A DNA stretch of 64,000 nucleotides from positions 6,003,501 through 6,067,500 of the forward strand of contig NZ_CP126107.1 in NCBI RefSeq assembly GCF_030123365.1. Reading direction: 5' to 3'. The stretch comes from Neobacillus sp. SuZ13 (GTDB lineage: Bacteria > Bacillota > Bacilli > Bacillales > Cytobacillaceae). The position numbers and the translations under genes were made by a program. Under the pieces are notes generated by a model. The model searched no databases and was not told where the DNA came from. It was given only the letters and a program-made list of their open reading frames with translations. The stretch's first letter is position 1. Each line of letters starts with the position of its first letter. This document shows, one piece after another, positions 16,866 to 24,519 of this stretch.

Positions 16866-18197
16866 TCAACCAATATATGAAATAATGACAATTCCAATAA
16901 GAGCAAAGATTGATAGATGGAGTCCATTCGCGCGCAGTCCCGTTTGAACACCTGAAATTCCTGAAAAACGGCTGACCATTAAATTCAAACCTGAGAATGG
17001 ACTTAATGCCGTCGAGATTGACCAGACAAGTAACAGAAGTAACGCAAGGCCTATATTACTCATCCCTAATTCGGCCGCATTTAATTGCATGGCTAGGGCG
17101 CCCACTGCAGCAATCTGGTGAATTCCAATATAAGTGATACATAAGACAATCAGCATTACAGCCAAAGCAAATAAGATAAATGATTGGTGCGCCAATTGGC
17201 TGAGGAAGGAACTAACTCCATTGGCAGCACTGGTTCCTTTCAAAGCAAAGGCTAGCATGCCGGCACTCATAAATAACATAATTTCATTATTCAGCATGGG
17301 TACTGTTCGATCGCGAAAATCGATAATTGGCGGAATCAGCTGTTTCCAGCCTTTAGTCACAACCCCAAATACGACGGGAATAAGGATGGACACCAGGCAG
17401 ACAATAACAATCATCGACCAATGGGTCAATATCTCAATGACCAAACAAGAAACCATCAGGATGATCACAAATAATACTAACTTAATCAGCTGATTACGAT
17501 GTGATTTTTCTAATGGTATCACCGGCGCCAGCTCATCTGCAAGAGGATGTGCTTTTTCCCAGAAGGCAAACAAAATATTCCCAACCAATAAGGACAGTAG
17601 GGATAAGCCGATTCCATAAGCAATATAGTCTTTATACGAAATATTTAAATAAAGAAGGACGAGTGACACAGACCCAAAATACGGTGACCACAAGATCGCC
17701 GTGGTAAATCCTACATGATAGCTTTTCGCAGACATGAGGGAAGGAAGCTTTATTTCTTCCAAAAATTCATGAATGATTCGAACGGAACCTAAGTTTAGGA
17801 TGGGTGCTAATAAAAAAAGCGTACCAGTTATTCCCGCGTACAGCCTTTTTGGCTGGTGCAATAGATTACGTAATAGAACTGCGATGGACTCAAAATAACC
17901 ACCTAACCTTAATGGGATGGATAATAACGGTGCCAAGGTCAAAAGGCATAGCAATGGCAGAATTAAAAAGATCCCATCACTTATTCCTTCTACACCGGTC
18001 CCTTTTTCCCATTCAATCACTAATCCAGCCGTCATCATAAAAATACCGAGCCAGCGTGGAAAGAGGTTTGCCTTAAAGGCACTGCTGATAAAAGCGGCTA
18101 AAGAAAGCCCGACTACCACAAATTGAAGCCATTCAAGCCCTAAGAAATACTGTATTAAAAATAATACACACATCCCCAAAATGAGATAACTCCGCAT
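16866..18197 (-). CDS. Multispanning membrane protein, ion-transporter-superfamily-like permease
   Basis: The protein has 443 residues and about 11-13 strongly hydrophobic helices with short polar loops. Two related halves are suggested by similar helix-rich blocks around conserved NLGSVRIIHEF and SPFSGLNLMVSRFSG segments; such break-in-helix loops resemble the ion transporter (ArsB/NhaD/dicarboxylate) superfamily. I cannot assign it to a named family. It is convergent with cdaR and not part of the aldarate operon. A role in organic-anion transport is a guess from fold only. Confidence 0.6.
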   Translation of the reverse strand: MRSYLILGMCVLFLIQYFLGLEWLQFVVVGLSLAAFISSAFKANLFPRWLGIFMMTAGLVIEWEKGTGVEGISDGIFLILPLLCLLTLAPLLSIPLRLGGYFESIAVLLRNLLHQPKRLYAGITGTLFLLAPILNLGSVRIIHEFLEEIKLPSLMSAKSYHVGFTTAILWSPYFGSVSLVLLYLNISYKDYIAYGIGLSLLSLLVGNILFAFWEKAHPLADELAPVIPLEKSHRNQLIKLVLFVIILMVSCLVIEILTHWSMIVIVCLVSILIPVVFGVVTKGWKQLIPPIIDFRDRTVPMLNNEIMLFMSAGMLAFALKGTSAANGVSSFLSQLAHQSFILFALAVMLIVLCITYIGIHQIAAVGALAMQLNAAELGMSNIGLALLLLLVWSISTALSPFSGLNLMVSRFSGISGVQTGLRANGLHLSIFALIGIVIISYIG

Positions 18198-18350
18198 ATA
18201 AACCTCTCCCTGACTGAATATGGGAAAAAAATCTCCTATTCGTTTTTTTTAATTTTCATATGAATCCTACTAAGAAGTCAATTTAATTTTCTGTGACCAC
18301 CGGAGTAATTTATCCTTTCTTACCCAGACTAAAATCGAAAGAGGTGATAA

Positions 18351-18500
18351 ATGATGGAAAAAGAGCATTCAAATGAAATAAAAAATGACGATGGGGAAAA
18401 ATCAACAATATATGAAGAAGTGAAAAGAAAGAATATAATGGACTGGGGCATAATCGAAACTGCAGAAAGCGTCATGCCAAATAAAACTCGGAAAAGTTAA
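18351..18500 (+). CDS. Small hypothetical protein (49 aa)
   Basis: An ATG preceded by GAAAGAGGTGAT opens a 49-codon frame for a charged, soluble peptide (MMEKEHSNEIKNDDGEK at the start, then IYEEVKRKNIMDWGIIETAES). A clean intrinsic terminator overlaps its stop codon, which supports a real, separately transcribed gene. No family was recognised. Confidence 0.6.
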   Translation: MMEKEHSNEIKNDDGEKSTIYEEVKRKNIMDWGIIETAESVMPNKTRKS

Positions 18501-18513
18501 TCCGAGTTTTTTT
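18485..18513 (+). terminator. Terminator of the 49-aa gene
   Basis: AACTCGG (18485-18491) pairs with CCGAGTT (18502-18508), followed by seven T residues. Confidence 0.8.
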
Positions 18514-18614
18514 ATTGTATCGACTTATTTCTTCAGCTATCACTGTTTTCATTCATTTAGTATTGGGAGTCCTGATGATTGCTTCGTCTATTGATATCTC
18601 ATGGGAGGTGCTTC

Positions 18615-18716
18615 ATGTCGGAGCAGGCACGGGTTTATGTGGGCAGTGAAGCCTTTATGAAAACGAGTCTAACCATTGTAACAAATCATCCAGTTCCTAA
18701 TAAAAATGATGTTTAG
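18615..18716 (+). CDS. Possible 33-aa peptide
   Basis: GGGAGGTG lies 5 nt upstream of ATG 18615, opening a short frame (MSEQARVYVG at the start, ending PVPNKNDV). There is no terminator or recognisable family. It may be a gene remnant or a chance frame behind a good ribosome site. Confidence 0.3.
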   Translation: MSEQARVYVGSEAFMKTSLTIVTNHPVPNKNDV

Positions 18717-18784
18717 AAATGCGAGAGAGAATGCTAAGGTTATTATGTAGCCAGTGATGACCTTAACTTTGCGAGATTGAAATT

Positions 18785-19252
18785 GAAGAAGAAAAGGCCA
18801 TCATTAAGGCGATGATGACCAAGTCTCCGCATGATTGAAGAGGAAAGGGTCATCATCAATCCAATGATGACTAAATCTCCACATGATTGAAGAAGAAAAG
18901 GTCATCATCAAGCCGATGATGACCAAATCTCCACATGATTGAAGAAGAAAAGGTCATCATCAATCCAATGATGACCAAATCTCCACATGATTGAAGAAGA
19001 AAAGGTCATCATCAAGCCAATGATGACCAAACCTCCACATGATTGAAGATGAAAAGGTCATCATCAATCCAATGATGACCAAATCTCCACATGATTGAAG
19101 AAGAAAAGGTCATCATCAAGCCAATGATGACTAAATTTTCACATGATTGAAGAAGAAAAGGTCATCATCAATCCAATGATGACTAAATTTCCACATGATT
19201 GAAGATGAAAAGGTCATCATCAAGCCGATGATGACCAAAATTCCTAAATGAC
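18785..19252 (-). repeat. Nine tandem 52-bp units, each a terminator-like hairpin
   Basis: Nine units of exactly 52 bp begin at 18785, 18837, 18889 and so on to 19201, with no indels. Each contains GGTCATCATC..GATGATGACC around a 5-nt centre. On the minus strand this hairpin is followed by TTTTCTTCTTC, the look of an intrinsic terminator in the hprK direction. From the second unit on, centres AATCC and AAGCC alternate, indicating a 104-bp higher-order dimer. The array occupies the 3' side of the hprK-like gene. 52 is not a multiple of three, and no coding frame is indicated. Confidence 0.92.
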
Positions 19253-19280
19253 GTTCTCTAGCAAACTATTACTTAAATCT

Positions 19281-20216
19281 TTATTCCATACCAGAGTTTA
19301 CAATATCGGCCTCAATCCTGCTCATGAACTCCTCTGCAGCGCTGTATCCTTGCTGCTTTAAATACCAGTTATTTGCGGCTGCTTCAATTAACCCCGCCAC
19401 ATCACGTCCAGGCTGGAGCTGAATTTCCATTGAGGGAATCTTAACACCCATATAGTCTGTATAGTGGAACTCCTGATCCAGATCATTATATAAGGCATCC
19501 TTTTCCCATTTAGTTAAATGAATATCAAGAGCAATACGGGTTTCATCTTGAAAAGCCTTGCGGCCGTATAGGCGAACCACATTCAACAAGCCAATACTTC
19601 GAAGAGCCAAAAACTCCTTGGTTTTTCCATCATGAGTGCCCAGAATCGTTTGCGGACTAAGCTTCTTTAGGACAATAATATCATCCGAAACCAGCCGATG
19701 TCCCCGGCGAATTAACGTGTGGGCCGTCTCACTTTTTCCTACCCCTGAATTCCCGCGAAGTAAGATTCCAATACCAGACACATTCATACAAACTCCATGC
19801 ACAGCGATTTCTGGTGCTAATTCCTTTACTAAAAATGCATCTAATTTGGTAATAAATTCTGATGTTATCTCTGGTTTATTCGTCAATAACAAAGGAATAC
19901 CTTGTTCAACACAATGATGGGTTAAATAGGTAAGTCCTTCTTCGCCAGCTGTAACGATAAAACATGGCGGATGATAATGAACAATATTTCCAATTCGTAT
20001 TCTACGTTCCTCTTTACTTAACTTATGTAAATAAGTAATTTCCTTTTTCCCTAAAATTTGAACTCGTTCTGTTGGAAAAAAATCAAAGTGGCCAACAAAT
20101 TCCAAGCCTGGGCGATGAACCCGTGATTGCGTTATCATTTTTTGCAGTTGATCTTCACCGGCCAGTACTTTCAATGAAAACTTCCGAACCAAGTTTTCAA
20201 CTGTTATTTTTTTCAC
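19281..20216 (-). CDS. Divergent HPr kinase/phosphorylase-like protein
   Basis: The 311-aa length and layout match HprK, which phosphorylates HPr on Ser46 for carbon catabolite repression. The N-terminal RPGLEFVGHFDFFPTERVQ block, the conserved His140 (AVHG), Walker A GNSGVGKS (155-162) and the Asp pair in RLVSDD are present. However, the HprK signature usually written as E-I-R-G-L-G reads LALRSIG, and the P-V-R-P-G-R-N motif reads QLQPGRD, so residues important in the kinase/phosphorylase cycle differ. It is not next to lgt, the usual neighbour of hprK. It is probably a second, specialised paralog. The start is GTG at 20216. Confidence 0.75.
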   Translation of the reverse strand: MKKITVENLVRKFSLKVLAGEDQLQKMITQSRVHRPGLEFVGHFDFFPTERVQILGKKEITYLHKLSKEERRIRIGNIVHYHPPCFIVTAGEEGLTYLTHHCVEQGIPLLLTNKPEITSEFITKLDAFLVKELAPEIAVHGVCMNVSGIGILLRGNSGVGKSETAHTLIRRGHRLVSDDIIVLKKLSPQTILGTHDGKTKEFLALRSIGLLNVVRLYGRKAFQDETRIALDIHLTKWEKDALYNDLDQEFHYTDYMGVKIPSMEIQLQPGRDVAGLIEAAANNWYLKQQGYSAAEEFMSRIEADIVNSGME

Positions 20217-20342
20217 CCTATATTCACCGTCCTAATAGTCTTCCTATAGTTGAATTATACTGAAGAATAATGGAACAGTCATCCATTTACGAACGAATTC
20301 CTGAAAGTCTGGATTAAATCAAACACCTCTCCACAAGGAAAA

Positions 20343-21530
20343 TCAATCTAGCTTATAGTACCTGCAAACTACATAGCCTACTGATTTAGCGGCAACGATC
20401 AGTGCATCTTCATCGATATCAAATTTTGGATTATGATTGAAATATGGCTTTTCCACACCTTTTGGCGTACATCCAATATAAAAATAACAGCCTGGGATTT
20501 TTTCTAAATAATAAGCAAAGTCATCGGATGGTGACATCATAGGGAACGGAGCAACTTGCTTAATATCAGGATCATTTGCATTTTCCAAGCTCTCTTTCAC
20601 TGCTGAGGTTACTTCTGGGTTATTATAAAGTGGTGGATAGTCAGAAGCATAGGTTAACTCGCATTGTACTCCAAATTCGGATTCACTTCCCTTAACAATC
20701 CTGCGTAATTCCTTCTCAATGATTTCCTTAGTTTCCCCAGTCATGTAGCGGATATCACCTTCTAATTCAACACAATCCTTTATGACATTGAAGCTACCCT
20801 TTCCATCAAAGGAACCAATTGTAATAACTCCCATATCAAACGGATTTAACCGGCGGCTGATAATCGTTTGCACAGCTGTAACAAAATAAGCGCCAGCGAC
20901 GATCGCATCATTTGCCGTGTGTGGGGAAGAGCCGTGTCCGCCAACACCCTGAATCCTCAGCTTAAAATATGATCTTCCGGCCATCGAAAAGCCACTGTGA
21001 TAGCCAACATGACCAGCAGGAGCCATAGGTAGTAAGTGAATCCCAAAAATGTTTTCAACATCGGTAAGCACCCCGGAGTCAACGATACTTTTGGCACCGC
21101 CCGGCGGCACTTCCTCTGCATGCTGGTGAATAATTTTGATGGTGCCTGGTATTTCATCTTTTAATTGAATAAGGCAATCCGCAAGAATCATTAAATAGGC
21201 CGTATGCCCATCATGAGCACAGGCATGCATGACACCTTCATTCCTAGATTTGAAGGGCAGCTCTGTTTCCTCTAAAATCGGAAGGGCATCAAAATCAGCA
21301 CGAAGGGCAATCGTTTTTCCAGGCTTTCCCCCCTTAATTGTTATGATAATCCCATGACCATTCCCAACATTGGGCTGAATTTCAACATTCTTTCCCTTAT
21401 AAAAGTCTAAAATATATTGTGCCGTTTTTTCCTCTCTAAAGGATAACTCCGGATTTTCATGCAGATATCGGCGAATTTGAATCATTTCATCTTTCCGAGT
21501 TTCTAACATTTCCATTAATTGTTTCTTCAT
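20343..21530 (-). CDS. M20-family amidohydrolase (paralog 1)
   Basis: This 395-aa metallo-aminoacylase/carboxypeptidase-like enzyme belongs to the M20D group (hippurate hydrolase, N-acyl-amino-acid deacylase). It shares most residues with the product of 30798-31985. The dimetal site is recognisable (ADFDALP, HDGHT, AEEVPPGG, HLLP, GHGSSPH), but MHACGHDGHT is changed to MHACAHDGHT and QPAEE to QHAEE relative to its paralog. ATG 21530 has GGGGGCA upstream. It stands alone here, whereas the paralog pairs with an MFS transporter gene. Confidence 0.85.
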   Translation of the reverse strand: MKKQLMEMLETRKDEMIQIRRYLHENPELSFREEKTAQYILDFYKGKNVEIQPNVGNGHGIIITIKGGKPGKTIALRADFDALPILEETELPFKSRNEGVMHACAHDGHTAYLMILADCLIQLKDEIPGTIKIIHQHAEEVPPGGAKSIVDSGVLTDVENIFGIHLLPMAPAGHVGYHSGFSMAGRSYFKLRIQGVGGHGSSPHTANDAIVAGAYFVTAVQTIISRRLNPFDMGVITIGSFDGKGSFNVIKDCVELEGDIRYMTGETKEIIEKELRRIVKGSESEFGVQCELTYASDYPPLYNNPEVTSAVKESLENANDPDIKQVAPFPMMSPSDDFAYYLEKIPGCYFYIGCTPKGVEKPYFNHNPKFDIDEDALIVAAKSVGYVVCRYYKLD

Positions 21531-21643
21531 TTTCAAATGCCCCCAATATTTTACTATCTCAAAGGTGCTAACTCTTCCATTCCAATCATGTTCTTAGCAT
21601 GTCCTTTTTGAGTATTATTTTTCCATTATTTTCAAAGACAAAA

Positions 21644-21708
21644 TTAATCATTAATTTACAATTCTTTACACACCCTTAATTAACATAGGAATAGTAGTAA
21701 CCTATAAT
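21644..21708 (+). promoter_or_regulatory. Pho-box-like promoter of tatA-tatC
   Basis: Direct repeats TTAATC (21644), TTTACA (21655), TTTACA (21665) and TTAATT (21676) recur at 10-11 bp, the pattern bound by PhoP (TTAACA-like, 11-bp period). A perfect -10 TATAAT is at 21703-21708. The phoX promoter region contains the similar segment TTTACAATTCTTTA. Confidence 0.55.
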
Positions 21709-21784
21709 CATAGGTGGAGATGAAAATTTACTAGCACTTTACAGACAACAATGGGAAAAACGAATTAAAGGAGGAAATTTTTAA

Positions 21785-21982
21785 ATGCTGCAAAATATTG
21801 GAGTACCTGGTTTGATTCTTATTCTTGTCATCGCCTTAATCATTTTCGGCCCTTCTAAATTACCAGAACTAGGCCGAGCGGTTGGCTCAACATTAAAGGA
21901 ATTCAAGAAATCCACAAGAGATTTAGTTTCCGACGAAGAGCCCATAAAAACACAGCTCAAAAAAGAGGAGAAGGCGATATAA
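21785..21982 (+). CDS. tatA: Twin-arginine translocase pore subunit TatA
   Basis: This 65-aa protein has the TatA layout: a short periplasm-side N-terminus, one transmembrane helix (about 6-23, VPGLILILVIALIIFG), the FGPSKLPELGRAVG hinge and amphipathic helix, and a charged cytoplasmic tail. AAAGGAGG precedes the ATG. It forms a two-gene unit with tatC. The convergent downstream gene encodes a Tat-signal phosphatase, the same pairing as phoD with tatAd-tatCd in B. subtilis. Confidence 0.93.
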   Translation: MLQNIGVPGLILILVIALIIFGPSKLPELGRAVGSTLKEFKKSTRDLVSDEEPIKTQLKKEEKAI

Positions 21983-22002
21983 TCCAAATCACTTTTTAAG
22001 AG

Positions 22003-22031
22003 GATGTAAGGAGGCTTGCATCTTCTTTTTC
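22003..22031 (+). terminator. Intercistronic terminator-like hairpin between tatA and tatC
   Basis: GATGTAAG (22003-22010) pairs with CTTGCATC (22015-22022) around loop GAGG, with one G-U pair, followed by TTCTTTTTC. It sits between the tatA stop and the tatC ribosome site and could reduce readthrough, so that more TatA than TatC is made. Confidence 0.65.
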
Positions 22032-22045
22032 ATAAGGAGGTCCCG

Positions 22046-22768
22046 ATGAAAAACCACGATATGGCTCTTATTGGTCATTTTGAAGAATTACGCAAACGAC
22101 TTATTTTCGTCCTAGGAACCTTTATTCTGCTCTTCATTTTATCCTTTATCTATGTGGAGGATATTTATAACTGGCTAGTGAGGGACTTGGAAGTAAAGCT
22201 GGCCATATTAGGACCAAGCGACATTTTATGGGTCTATATGATCCTATCAAGTGTTGCAGCGATTGCGGGAACCATCCCAATGGCCGCCTATCAAACTTGG
22301 TTATTTGTCCGTCCCGCTTTGAAAGAAACAGAACGTAAAGTAACGCTGGCATATATTCCGGCTCTATTCCTACTATTTATTTTCGGAATTTGCTTCGGCT
22401 ATTTTGTCATTTTTCCTACGGTTTTTCAATTCCTCCTCTCGATGTCAGAGGATATGTTTATGACTTTTTTCACAACAGAAAAGTACTTTATGTTCTTAAT
22501 TCATATGACATTGCCTTTTGGTTTTTTATTCGAACTGCCAGTGATTATTATGTTCCTAACCAGTGTCGGAGTGCTGAATCCCTACCGATTGCAAAAGATT
22601 CGAAAATACGCCTATTTTGTGCTAATTTTAATCGCAATCTTCATCACCCCGCCTGATTTTCTATCAGACATCTTAGTAGTCATTCCTCTGATTTTCCTAT
22701 ATGAATGCAGTGTTGTATTATCAAAGGCCGTTTATCGACGAAAACAACAATTGAATCTAGCTGCATAA
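22046..22768 (+). CDS. tatC: Twin-arginine translocase receptor subunit TatC
   Basis: This 240-aa, six-helix membrane protein is the docking site for twin-arginine signal peptides. The family start HFEELRKRLI is at residues 10-19, followed by helices at about 20-40, 65-90, 105-130, 150-175, 190-210 and 212-230, with FxxELP in FLFELPVII and the TPPD motif near the fifth loop. ATG 22046 is preceded by AAGGAGG; an in-frame TTG at 22016 lies inside the intercistronic hairpin and is rejected. Confidence 0.94.
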   Translation: MKNHDMALIGHFEELRKRLIFVLGTFILLFILSFIYVEDIYNWLVRDLEVKLAILGPSDILWVYMILSSVAAIAGTIPMAAYQTWLFVRPALKETERKVTLAYIPALFLLFIFGICFGYFVIFPTVFQFLLSMSEDMFMTFFTTEKYFMFLIHMTLPFGFLFELPVIIMFLTSVGVLNPYRLQKIRKYAYFVLILIAIFITPPDFLSDILVVIPLIFLYECSVVLSKAVYRRKQQLNLAA

Positions 22769-22775
22769 GATGAAC

Positions 22776-22807
22776 AAAAAGTCTCAGACAATGTGCTAAG
22801 ACTTTTT
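22776..22807 (+). terminator. Terminator of tatC
   Basis: Stem 22776-22787 with 22796-22807 (AAAAAGTCT/AGACTTTTT with one inner mismatch), 7 nt after the stop codon. Confidence 0.8.
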
Positions 22808-22845
22808 TTATGCAACGGTCGATCATCGTTAGCTATGTATATATC

Positions 22846-22887
22846 AAAAAGATGTAAACCAGACACGGGGCTTGTTTACATCTTTTT
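22846..22887 (-). terminator. Terminator of phoX
   Basis: AAAAAGATGTAAAC (22846-22859) pairs perfectly with GTTTACATCTTTTT (22874-22887). It lies 18 nt from the phoX stop codon and can act in both directions. Confidence 0.85.
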
Positions 22888-22904
22888 ATAGATTCCTATA
22901 AAGT

Positions 22905-24347
22905 TTAAATCTTGAGTCCGTGGCGCTCAAATGCTGCGGCTTCAAGAACTGACATCCCATTTTGCTCAGCAAATGCAACCAGCTTGTCAGAAACTTGTGG
23001 TGCAAATTGCTTTGAAGGAGTAGCGTAGGACATTTCCCTTGCACGTGCCGCGTTGTGACGTTGGAATGGCCCCCAGATAGCAAAGGTTTTGCCCGGGCTT
23101 TGAATATTAACAAAAAGCGTGTTTCCGTCTGGCGAGAAGGTAGGGCCTGTCATTTCAGATCCATTGAGACGATTATGTGCAAAAGGATAGATCTTGCCTT
23201 CAGGTGTAATCCCCATAAGTCGGTCGTCGCCTGCTCCATCTTCTACGAACCAAAGGTCGCCCCATGGGGTCATGGAAATATTATCCGGAGATTCCATATC
23301 TTTTGCATCTGTTGCCTCATAGAAAAGCTCCAAGGTATTCGTGTGGGGAATATAGCGATATATACGTCCAAGATTTTTTTCGCCGGCAGAGCTGTCATCA
23401 AACCAAAAAACACCCTCTTGGAAGAACGCTCCCTCTAACTTTTTGAATTCAATACAGCCTTGTGCCTTGGCATCCTCACGGCATAAATGAGGATCTAGTT
23501 CCTTCCAGACTATCTTAAATGTTTGTCCTGTTTTAAAGGTGCTTGCTGATGGGCCAGCCACCTCTTCAATCGCCGCCGCATAAAGCTTGCCGCCTTTTTG
23601 CAGGGCACCCGTTTGTTGGGTGGTGTCATTTGGGATGAAACGGTAGAAATAACTTGGGGATGCATCCTCAGTCAAGTAAACATATCCTGTCGCCGGATCA
23701 ATCGCACAGGCTTCGTGAGAAAAGCGTCCCATATCCTTAATTGGGGTTCTCGACATTTCATTCTCCGGCTGCTGCGGGTCCACCTCGAATACATATCCAT
23801 GTGTCGCGGTACGTGTTTCTTCACAAGTCAGCCAAGTACCCCAAGGTGTTGCCCCTCCTGCACAATTTCGAATGGTACCTGAAGAGGTTACATATTCTTT
23901 AATGACGTTTCGATTTGGACCTACAACTAGAGCAGTTGTACCCCCTGCAGATGCAGCATCATATGGCTTGGTGCCAATCACAGGATTTGCTGCACCATTG
24001 CTTAATTCATGATTACGAACAAGAATGGTCGTATTATTAGGTCCTTCAAAAGCTGCCATTCCATCAAAAGCGCCAGGAATTTTTCCGCCGTTTGTCAGTT
24101 GACCGCCTTCTTCAGAGATAATTTTGTAATGGAATCCTTTTGGAAGATCAAGAATTCCATTCGGATCCGGTACCAAAGGACCATACCCGCCAAAACCACT
24201 CGTTGGATTATTGGTCGTATCCGCAAATGCTTTTGAACCCAGTGCTAACACTCCTGTTGATCCAAGGGTAAGGGCAAGCGTGCTCATTCCACCCACTTTT
24301 AAGAAATTGCGTCGATTCATGCCATTATTAGATACTTGATTTTCCAT
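22905..24347 (-). CDS. phoX: Tat-exported PhoX-type phosphatase (DUF839)
   Basis: The product (480 aa) is an extracellular alkaline-phosphatase-like enzyme of the PhoX family, Ca/Fe-dependent in studied members. The N-terminus carries a twin-arginine signal (MNRRNFLKVGG, then a hydrophobic core ending KAFA). PhoX-family blocks are visible: LVRNHELSNGA, GTIRNCAGGATPWGTWLTCEET with the conserved Cys, GRFSHEACAIDP, SPDNISMTPWGDLWFVEDG and GPTFSPDGNTLFVN. It is convergent with tatA-tatC, which presumably exports it. Its promoter region has Pho-box-like repeats, fitting phosphate-starvation control. Confidence 0.92.
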   Translation of the reverse strand: MENQVSNNGMNRRNFLKVGGMSTLALTLGSTGVLALGSKAFADTTNNPTSGFGGYGPLVPDPNGILDLPKGFHYKIISEEGGQLTNGGKIPGAFDGMAAFEGPNNTTILVRNHELSNGAANPVIGTKPYDAASAGGTTALVVGPNRNVIKEYVTSSGTIRNCAGGATPWGTWLTCEETRTATHGYVFEVDPQQPENEMSRTPIKDMGRFSHEACAIDPATGYVYLTEDASPSYFYRFIPNDTTQQTGALQKGGKLYAAAIEEVAGPSASTFKTGQTFKIVWKELDPHLCREDAKAQGCIEFKKLEGAFFQEGVFWFDDSSAGEKNLGRIYRYIPHTNTLELFYEATDAKDMESPDNISMTPWGDLWFVEDGAGDDRLMGITPEGKIYPFAHNRLNGSEMTGPTFSPDGNTLFVNIQSPGKTFAIWGPFQRHNAARAREMSYATPSKQFAPQVSDKLVAFAEQNGMSVLEAAAFERHGLKI

Positions 24348-24386
24348 AAAATTAATATTCCTCCTTATTTATGCTTTGTCTAACTA

Positions 24387-24465
24387 TTTATAGTGTAACT
24401 AGCAATCTTTAAGGATTAATGGAAATTAAGTAAGGATTAGGTAAATATGATTAAAGAATTGTAAA
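24387..24465 (-). promoter_or_regulatory. phoX promoter region with Pho-box-like repeats
   Basis: On the minus strand TTTACA (24465-24460) and TTAATC (24454-24449) are 11 bp apart, followed by less regular TTTACC, TTACTT and TTAATC elements. A TATAAA -10 is at 24392-24387. The order resembles the tatA promoter, but the periodicity is poorer. Confidence 0.4.
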
Positions 24466-24519
24466 AATACTCTAAAGGGCTAAATAAAAATGACTTTAAT
24501 AAATTGTTGATTTCCTGTG

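Noticed and set aside
18785..19252. CRISPR array
   Set aside because: Units are contiguous with no unique spacers, the repeat changes gradually, and no cas genes are near.
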